A DNA stretch of 64,000 nt. Origin: Reticulitermes speratus. Taxonomy: Eukaryota; Arthropoda; Insecta; Blattodea; Rhinotermitidae. Under the pieces are notes generated by a model. That model saw only the letters and a program-made list of their open reading frames with translations, searched no databases and was not told the origin of the DNA. Each line of letters opens with the position of its first letter. Within the stretch, counting starts at the first letter, position 1. The position numbers were made by a program, and so were the translations under genes. This document shows, in pieces, positions 58,149-64,000 of the stretch. The DNA lies in NCBI GenBank assembly GCA_021186555.1, contig JAJKFL010000005.1, positions 1,216,001-1,280,000 of the forward strand. The letters are read 5' to 3'.

Positions 58149-58200
58149 GAGCCCAATTTGCACGCCCTCATAGTTTTGTGTATCGTTTAAGCCTTCATAC
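58149..58200 (-). mobile_element. LINE, main family: N-terminal side, right of the 36-bp array
   Basis: On the minus strand TACACAAAACTATGAGGGCG and TGCAAATTGGGCTCTGAT run straight into TATTAAGGGAAGGATATAGG. Translated, this is YTKL-stop-GRANWALILREGYRLGV, the worn equivalent of LYGCETWSVTLREEYRLRV at 25.6 kb. It is the upstream partner of the 50.33-50.69 kb fragment. Confidence 0.75.
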
Positions 58201-58605
58201 ATCAGAGAACAGGGAAAACATCCTGGATCGAATACAGACAATCATTCCCGGAATTTAATGTGCTCTTAATTTACTCTTCAATTAAATTTTGATTTGTTAA
58301 TTTCCTCGCCAAATACTTAAATTTTGCAACACCTTCAAAAGTCTTCTGCTTCAACAAAACCGTAAATCGCGTAGCTCGAATTCTTTATCTTTCCTCTCAA
58401 GCCTGTCCATAAGAACGGAAACTACTGTAAGCAGTCCGGCTGTTTGAGGAGTGGCACAGCTGGTGACTGACGAGTATAACAGCAAAACACCTTATCAATC
58501 ACTGTCGCTGGTAGTGTCCATGAAAATTTGTGAAGCCAACACTACGTGTATAAAATTTGTATATACTATAAAGTTTGGCCTAGTAAATATTCTTTAATTT
58601 ATTTA

Positions 58606-58690
58606 ATACAGGGTGTTTGTTGTCGTATCCCCGAACACGGTGGCTATCGCGGGATGCACCGATGGATGTAGACCTTCTATGCTCGGGGGA
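58606..58690 (+). mobile_element. dispersed repeat end, relative of 0.55 and 28.98 kb
   Basis: TACAGGGTGTTTGTTGTCG is followed by TATCCCCGAACACGGTGGCT and ATCGCGGGATGCA. It aligns by eye with TTATCGTGTCCCTGAGCACTGTAGCTGTCCCGG-like text at 28.98 kb. Internal part and far end not defined. Confidence 0.4.
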
Positions 58691-58912
58691 AGTGCAAAAT
58701 GTACGCCCTGCATATTCCGTCCAAAGTTTGTCACAGACATATGCGTCGCAAATGTATAATTACAGAACTGATCAGTGAAAACTTTGCAGCTTTTTGCATA
58801 AGCCTACATCATTAAACCCAAAGCAGTAGAACTCCATTTTTATTTACCTTTTTGTGAATAGCTTTTTATGTAATTTGTTCATTTCCTCTAAATCTCACGA
58901 ATTTAAATTAAG

Positions 58913-58956
58913 TTTTATTTCAAACCAACAAATGCATTTGTTGGATTGAAATAAAA
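58913..58956. repeat. 44-bp palindrome
   Basis: TTTTATTTCAAACCAACAAA - TGCA - TTTGTTGGATTGAAATAAAA with one mismatch pair; centre ATGCAT. Confidence 0.85.
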
Positions 58957-59714
58957 TTAATTAATTATATAAAATGCACTGTATATATAACATAAAGCTC
59001 ATGAATTTTGTTTTAACAGTACAATTTCAAATTTATGCTATTTACAAACCATGTTTAATGCATATAATACTCTCTCAAGGTCATCTCCCACAAACTGTGT
59101 TTGCCACAAAAATAATGACCCGGTATATCAAGCCTTGTTTCATCGCGATACGTGGAGACACGCAGTGGCATCTGTACTGCATACAGACAGATGGACGGAC
59201 AGACGGTGCGGTCCGCTCAGCTGTACGCCTTCGCGTGATAAAGTAGGCCTAATATCAAACAAAATTCACACACACTAAGCAGTGCTGTTCATAGAAGCAA
59301 GTTTGTTGTGTAAAGCGGAACTTCCGTTGTTTGCGTATCCTTTGGCGCTGTACTGCTGAAAATCGCACTGAAATTACGTCACCGGATATTGTGTTACTAA
59401 GCGTGAGTGCGTATGTTCTAATACGAAGTTCCGGGCGCGACTCAAAGCGGGATTTCCTGCTATTTACTGTACAGGCTATTCGGAATCCTGCACGTACGAG
59501 TATATTAATGTTATCATTGTCAAATAAGTACGAGGCTTACGATAGCAGTGAAGGTCTCTTACAGTCACTTCATTATTCCAAAAATGGACAAATGCTTTCT
59601 CTCTCTATTCTCCCCAAATATTTCGGCCAGGGACATAGAAAATTCAATATTGGATCAATGTACATTAATATTTCTTACATTTTCCAGGCATAATACACCA
59701 ACCTATCTTCCGTT

Positions 59715-60122
59715 TGCACTGGTGTTTGTGGCACTGATGTTTGTGGCACTGATGTTTGTGGCACTGGTGTTTGTGACACTGGTGTTTGTGGCACTGATGT
59801 TTGTGGCACTGGTGTGTGTGGCACTGGTGTTTGTGGCACTGGTGTGTGTGGCACTGATGTTTGTGGCACTGGTGTGTGTGGCACTGGTGTTTGTGGCACT
59901 GGTGTGTGGCACTGGTGTTTGTGGCACTGGTGTTTGTGGCACTGGTGTTTGTGACACTGGTGTTTGTGGCACTGGTGTTTGTGACACTGGTGTTTGTGAC
60001 ACTGGTGTTTGTGGCACTGGTGTTTGTGACACTGGTGTTTGTGGCACTGGTGTTTGTGACACTGGTGTTTGTGACACTGGTGTTTGTGACACTGGTGTTT
60101 GTGACACTGGTGTTTGTGACAC
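59715..60122. repeat. 15-bp tandem array, about 27 copies
   Basis: The unit is GTTTGTGGCACTGGT with GATG and GACACTGGT variants. One unit is short by 2 bp near 59907. Five-codon period gives frames such as TSVTN or CDTGV repeats on both strands; no protein is implied. Confidence 0.96.
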
Positions 60123-60509
60123 GACAGTACAGTGTAGTGGTTAGGGTTTCTTCTTCTTCGAAATCTAAATGTCGCGTCGTGTTTCGGGGTTTTACAACCA
60201 TTCAGGTCGAAGCCGGTGAAATGTCTTCAAACAGAACACAGAGGCTGCCTTGACCCTGCTCTACACGTTAACACACTCCGCTATATAAACCACGAAGTTG
60301 CGCAAGCTAAAATTAATTACCGAAACATGTAGCATACCTTATTAAATAAATATAAAAAAATTGTGTGTCTGATGGAAAATTATAATTTATTTTCAGTAAA
60401 GCAATGAGTTAACCACTCATGGTACGCATCTGGTTAATCCATTCAATGCTGATTTATATTCAAACAAACTCCCTTAATTCAACAAATTCCTGCGGCTCCG
60501 TCCAGCTTA
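60123..60509. other. unassigned sequence
   Basis: Nothing recognised between the 15-bp array and the LINE tail. Confidence 0.35.
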
Positions 60510-60900
60510 GCCCCTTTTGAGAAGCCAACAGCTCCTCAGCCGATCAACAAACTTCCTATACATATTTCATACACACCAAAGGTTCATTGCCTTGTTCCCT
60601 CTCCCAAGTCAGAATTATCCACTTCAGTCCCTCCCCATACTATTTTTAAAGACCCACTTCAAGATTATCCTCCCATCTATGCCTAGGTCTTCCAAATGAT
60701 TGTTTTCCTTCAGGCTTCCCCCTAAACACTACATACACGCCTGTCTTCCACGCGTGCTACATGCCATACCCATCTCATCCTCTTTTATTTTATCATCCTT
60801 AATATCATTACCCTCTTCATCACGCAGTTTTCTCCAGTCCCCTGTTACTACCTCCGTCCTGCGCCCAAATATCTTCCCCAGCAGCCTACTTGATGTGACA
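60510..60900 (-). mobile_element. LINE 3' fragment, main family
   Basis: Minus-strand frame: SRLLGKIFGRRTEVVTGDWR, KLRDEEGNDIKDDKIKEDEM, GMACSTRGRQACM, equivalents of RVLRGIFG..EVMEEDWRKL, SSPNIIQLIKSRKMRWAGHVAR. The tail reads CTTTTGAGAAGCCAACAGCT on the plus strand. The amplifiable LREE-YRLRVFE codons lie just outside the preserved part. Confidence 0.75.
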
Positions 60901-60969
60901 ACCCGTAAGTGGCCGCAACAGCTACAATTACAATGCCTGTTGCCTCCATTTATCTTGCCTGACACATAG

Positions 60970-61679
60970 CTAACTCACAACAGAATAGCCATTGTGTCTA
61001 AACGACGCATCTCGTACACTAAAGCAGATATTAAAGTTACGTTACTGACGAATTTCATTTCGTCTCACTCCTCCTGTTCATTAATGCCATTCACTTTGTG
61101 TAACAGCCGTTCCTAATTCAAATTTTGGTCTTCTGGCTTTCGACACTATGTAATATTGTATTTGGAAACAGGCGTTTCGGATAAAATGCTGTCTCCATTT
61201 TCAGGGTTGAAGAATCGTGTATAACTTCGACACCCTAAGACACAGCAGCTTTTTTTCAAAATGTGCTACTGTTAAATGTAGCGTAGTGATCCTGAGTAGT
61301 ACAGAGCCACCAGATTATGAATACTTTTCCAAATTTTGTGTGGACATTATTTTCTAAAATTACTAAAATCCCTACACAGACAACTTCTAATAAACTGTAT
61401 CTTAAGCAATGTATCTACACTTTAACTACCGAAATTGTCTTTGTATGTTTCTAAAATTTTATATGTTTTGCGAAATATAAAATTAATTACCATAAATTTT
61501 GGTCTTCTTGTTTAAGAGTCACTGTGAGTTCTGTGCCCACGTAACGTGCCTACAAGAACGCTTCCTGTGCAGTGTAAGAAGCAATGGGAAGAATGACATA
61601 GCGAGCAGACTCCGCAAATTTTTCAATTGGACTGCTGAGACTATGAGGAATTATAAATTACTACTCATATTATTTGTTG
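60970..61679. other. unassigned AT-rich sequence
   Basis: No gene; contains the motif at 61167-61204. Confidence 0.4.
61167..61204 (-). ncRNA. degenerate hammerhead-like motif
   Basis: On the minus strand: CTGAAAA (G8 changed to A), TGG, helix II GGA...TCC, GAAAC, mini helix III AC-GCCT-GT, T. Layout is as in the other copies; core damaged. Confidence 0.35.
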
Positions 61680-61955
61680 CACAAGGATAGCTCAGTTGAT
61701 GTAGTGTCTGTGCTACGGACTGGATGACCGAGGAATGATGCTTCGATTCCTGGTGAAGAAAAAATCATTTTCTTCTCCGCCAAGTCCAGATCGGATCTGG
61801 GCCGAACCAGCCTGATATTCAGTTGGTGCACTGAGGCTCTTTCCCCGGACGTACAGCGACCGGAGTTTGACCTTAAACATTCATCTCTGACTAGTGCCGA
61901 AGTTAAGAATGAATGGATCTACACCGTCACTCCCACATACACCGTCATCTTGTAC
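61680..61955 (+). mobile_element. tRNA-headed SINE, AAGGATAGCTCAGTTGATGT type
   Basis: The A box is GATAGCTCAGTTGATGTAG and the B-box-like stretch is GCTTCGATTCCTGGTG. The body has CCCCGGACGTACAGCGACCG and CTAGTGCCGAAGTTAAGAAT. The body order matches 33.24-33.54 kb, so it is the same family. Confidence 0.75.
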
Positions 61956-63050
61956 ACGTTGACAGCTTGACCTTTTGGTAATACAGGGCTGTCAGTAAAC
62001 TCCGCCAATACAACTTCTGACTGCATTAAATACGTGACATATCGATCAGCATGACATATCGGTCAGTATGACAAATCTGTCAGTATGACATCAAGAGTCC
62101 CCATCGTCGTCATACACAGACAAGCTACAGGCTTTCTTTACAGATTTCCAACGTTTACAACACACCATATCAAAACGTTTCGCCTTCCCTACCCTAGACG
62201 ATGGACCGCGGCGAACTTGGCCCGATCAGTTACAGTAACAACGCAATAGTAGATACAAAGCTCTAGGATTGGTAAGAGAAGTAGCACGAACAGTACCGCA
62301 GAGCGAACTGGACTGGTCAACAACCTGCCGTCTGTATTGTGAGCATATACTGACGTCATCTAACTACTTGTACGTACGACATTTATCACAATGACAGGCT
62401 CATTGAAACGAAGACCGTCGACATAAGTAAGGTGCTTAATCAACACCGTCCGACCTGGGGACTTACGTCACGTCGTGAGCGCATTTGCACGTCGTCCTGC
62501 ACGTCGCCAATCAGCGAGACTCACTGCAGGCACAACCACATTATTACGGTCACAATAGTCATGTCGATAATGTAACACACACAGTGAGGGACTTACAGGC
62601 TGTCAGTGTTACAAAACTTTGCCTTCAACACCGGTAAAAGAAGCAACAAGCAATAATTAATTCAACTCTTATCGATTATAAAGCCTAAGGCGTCTCTCTT
62701 ACGTACTGCAGTCGTATTAGAAGTCAAGGGAACGTATACGGCACAATATGTAGAAATTGTGAACCAGGTCACCCGGAGCAGGCGTCAAAAAATGGCAAAC
62801 ACACACTAAAAGCACAAAGCTGCAAATCATCAGTAGCAAAAAACAACAGAGCGTTTTGAATCTGGTTAGATACATCAGCAAGACAGTGGCACGGAGGCGA
62901 TCTACCCACCACAACTCAAACTATATGCACAAAGGTCAGCGGAGCCGGAACATCGACGTCAACAATTTCCCGGAACGGCTGTGTTGAGTCTCAGAACACT
63001 CAGCAGCCACTCAAACCTGTTCATGTGTACTGACAACAGTTCACACTTAC
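61956..63050. other. 1.1-kb unassigned region
   Basis: A short imperfect repeat (CATATCGGTCAGTATGACA-like, three times at 62037-62090) is present. No recognised gene. Confidence 0.4.
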
Positions 63051-63292
63051 CTCAAGCACCAATGCCGAGCGATGACCCCATGTGCGATCCAGCTGGTAGC
63101 GGCGGGCGAAGACCAAAGGCGCACCTGCTAGCCGATGACCTGCACTTGAGCCTCTCACTGACGAGCACCCACATGCCCGAGTCATATTCCGTTCGTAAGG
63201 TCAGTAACAGCACCAGTTGCACCAGCGATTTCAAATCTTCCAGTTCAGTACATCTGAGAGAACACAAGAAATGGCGTCCAAGGTTTCAGTAA
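63051..63292 (-). CDS. possible internal or 5' exon, unknown product
   Basis: On the minus strand a stop-free frame of about 71 codons (MCSLRCTELEDLKSLVQLVL...) runs towards GGTGCTTGAG followed by GTAAGTGTGAAC, a textbook GT donor (GAG|GTAAGT, boundary 63051/63050). GC content and complexity are higher than in the neighbouring DNA. The frame stops at 63052, almost at the donor, so if this is an exon it may be untranslated or read in another frame. No homology is recognised. It is offered only as the single host-gene-like signal in the window. Confidence 0.2.
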
Positions 63293-63780
63293 GCAAATCA
63301 AAACCAATGTACGTGCGGACGCTTGTCCTAAACACCGCCGAAAGTGCAGGCACATTCAGAAGACCTACAGGTACGTCACGTGCTTCCGCTTTGTACAGCA
63401 ACTGTTTCTGATCTGGCCAGAAAGGCTAAATCGCCACGACGATCCAAATACGAGTATAAGATGCAAAGAGAAACAAATATACAAACCGCCGAACTGCTGT
63501 CGTGTGGGGCCAGTCTAGGCCCTGCTAAGCTCTTTGGTTCCGCAGGGGAAGGAAGTAACGAAATGCCATAATAACAGAGGGGGAGGTAGTGTGCGCAGAT
63601 TGACAGCACGGGGGGGGGGGGGTCGAATGGGTATAATAAAAGGAAACGGGGTAAGTTACGTTTAGATAAATGTTACGTAACAAAAGGAAAGAGTATATAT
63701 AGCCCACACAGACAACAAAATGCAAATACAATAAACAACGATATAAGATCACAAATTACACACCAACGAAATGAAATAAA
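63293..63780. other. unassigned sequence
   Basis: Overlapping frames on both strands (63344-63571 plus; 63376-63752 minus) have no known motif. A G-run lies at 63611-63622. Confidence 0.35.
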
Positions 63781-63858
63781 CAGGGCATACACAAACGAAT
63801 GGTGCGGTTTTAATAGTGAACACTGTTAAAACCGCACCATTCTTTTGTGTATGCCCTG
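63781..63858. mobile_element. 78-bp hairpin MITE, copy 5
   Basis: CAGGGCATACACAAACGAAT to ...GTGTATGCCCTG. The left flank is AA rather than TA, right flank TA (63859-63860), so one flank base has mutated. Confidence 0.85.
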
Positions 63859-63982
63859 TATTTCTTTCACTTTTTTATTCTTCAACCCCTACATATGTTT
63901 CAACCCTTACAGGGTCATGATAGCTAATGATAGAACATTCATCTTTAAAAAAAAAAGCTTCATTTTAACTTTTTAATGTGTG

Positions 63983-64000
63983 CCGCGATAGCTCAGTCGG
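63983..64000 (+). mobile_element. start of a tRNA-headed SINE, cut by the window edge
   Basis: GCCGCGATAGCTCAGTCGG equals the first head of the 38.8-39.3 kb element; the rest lies outside the window. Confidence 0.6.

Larger units (their letters stand above)
58201..59700. other. 1.5-kb unassigned region
   Basis: Holds the two small repeats listed at 58606 and 58913. Frames at 58974-59278 and 59331-59693 have no recognised motif. A GACAGATGGACGGACAGACG run occurs near 59186. Confidence 0.4.

Overview
The window is animal nuclear DNA, most likely from an insect with a large, repeat-rich genome. A polyneopteran such as a cockroach or termite is my guess, based on remembered LINE protein motifs and SINE types and not proven by the sequence. 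I see no complete host gene, operon, prokaryotic signal or CRISPR array. The only host-like coding hint is a possible exon edge with a good splice donor near 63.05 kb on the minus strand.

About 27-28 kb of the 64 kb (over 40 %) consists of roughly eighteen tandem arrays with mutually unrelated units: 69, 32, 64, 20, 19, 21, 114, 17, 37/38, 14, 39, 41, 32, 32, 73, 36 and 15 bp. The 41-bp and 114-bp families each form two separate blocks, and the 114-bp blocks are in opposite orientation. Long open frames over the arrays on both strands are by-products of unit lengths divisible by three or of frame cycling, not genes.

Between the arrays lie broken mobile elements. (a) At least nine fragments are 3' ends of non-LTR retrotransposons (LINEs), mostly one family whose reverse-transcriptase C-terminus reads like LREEHRLRVFE...MRWAGHVAR, plus two other families. 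(b) About ten tRNA-headed SINEs are present, several with target-site duplications. (c) Five copies of a 78-bp hairpin MITE occur, mostly flanked by TA. (d) There is one decayed Tc1/mariner-type transposase fragment. (e) A 543-bp PIF/Harbinger-like non-autonomous element has perfect 27-bp ends and TAA duplications. (f) A scatter of short hammerhead-ribozyme-like cores of the kind carried by Penelope-like elements is present, several as head-to-head inverted pairs.

Layout: 0-7.5 kb holds small arrays and a LINE tail. 7.5-12.5 kb holds SINEs, MITEs and the transposase remnant. 12.5-25 kb is array-dominated (21, 114, 17, 37, 14 bp). 25-30.8 kb holds LINE tails, hammerhead-like motifs and a 39-bp array. 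30.8-36.9 kb holds 41-bp and 32-bp arrays around an inverted hammerhead pair. 37-41.2 kb holds the Harbinger-like element, LINE and SINE copies, an E-box array and a near-perfect 185-bp palindrome. 41.4-46.3 kb holds 73-bp and inverted 114-bp arrays. 46.3-50.7 kb is mixed. 50.7-58.15 kb is a giant 36-bp array. 58.2-64 kb is mixed.

The most striking observations are these. Two of the arrays (36 bp and 39 bp) are demonstrably amplified out of LINE coding sequence, one of them splitting the LINE frame into its two halves. The 185-bp palindrome carries an apparently intact hammerhead core on each strand. One 41-bp block is bracketed by a 35-bp direct repeat. Parts of two arrays (about 34.5-34.75 kb and 53.3-57.7 kb) are so rich in small indels that assembly or read error is likely there.
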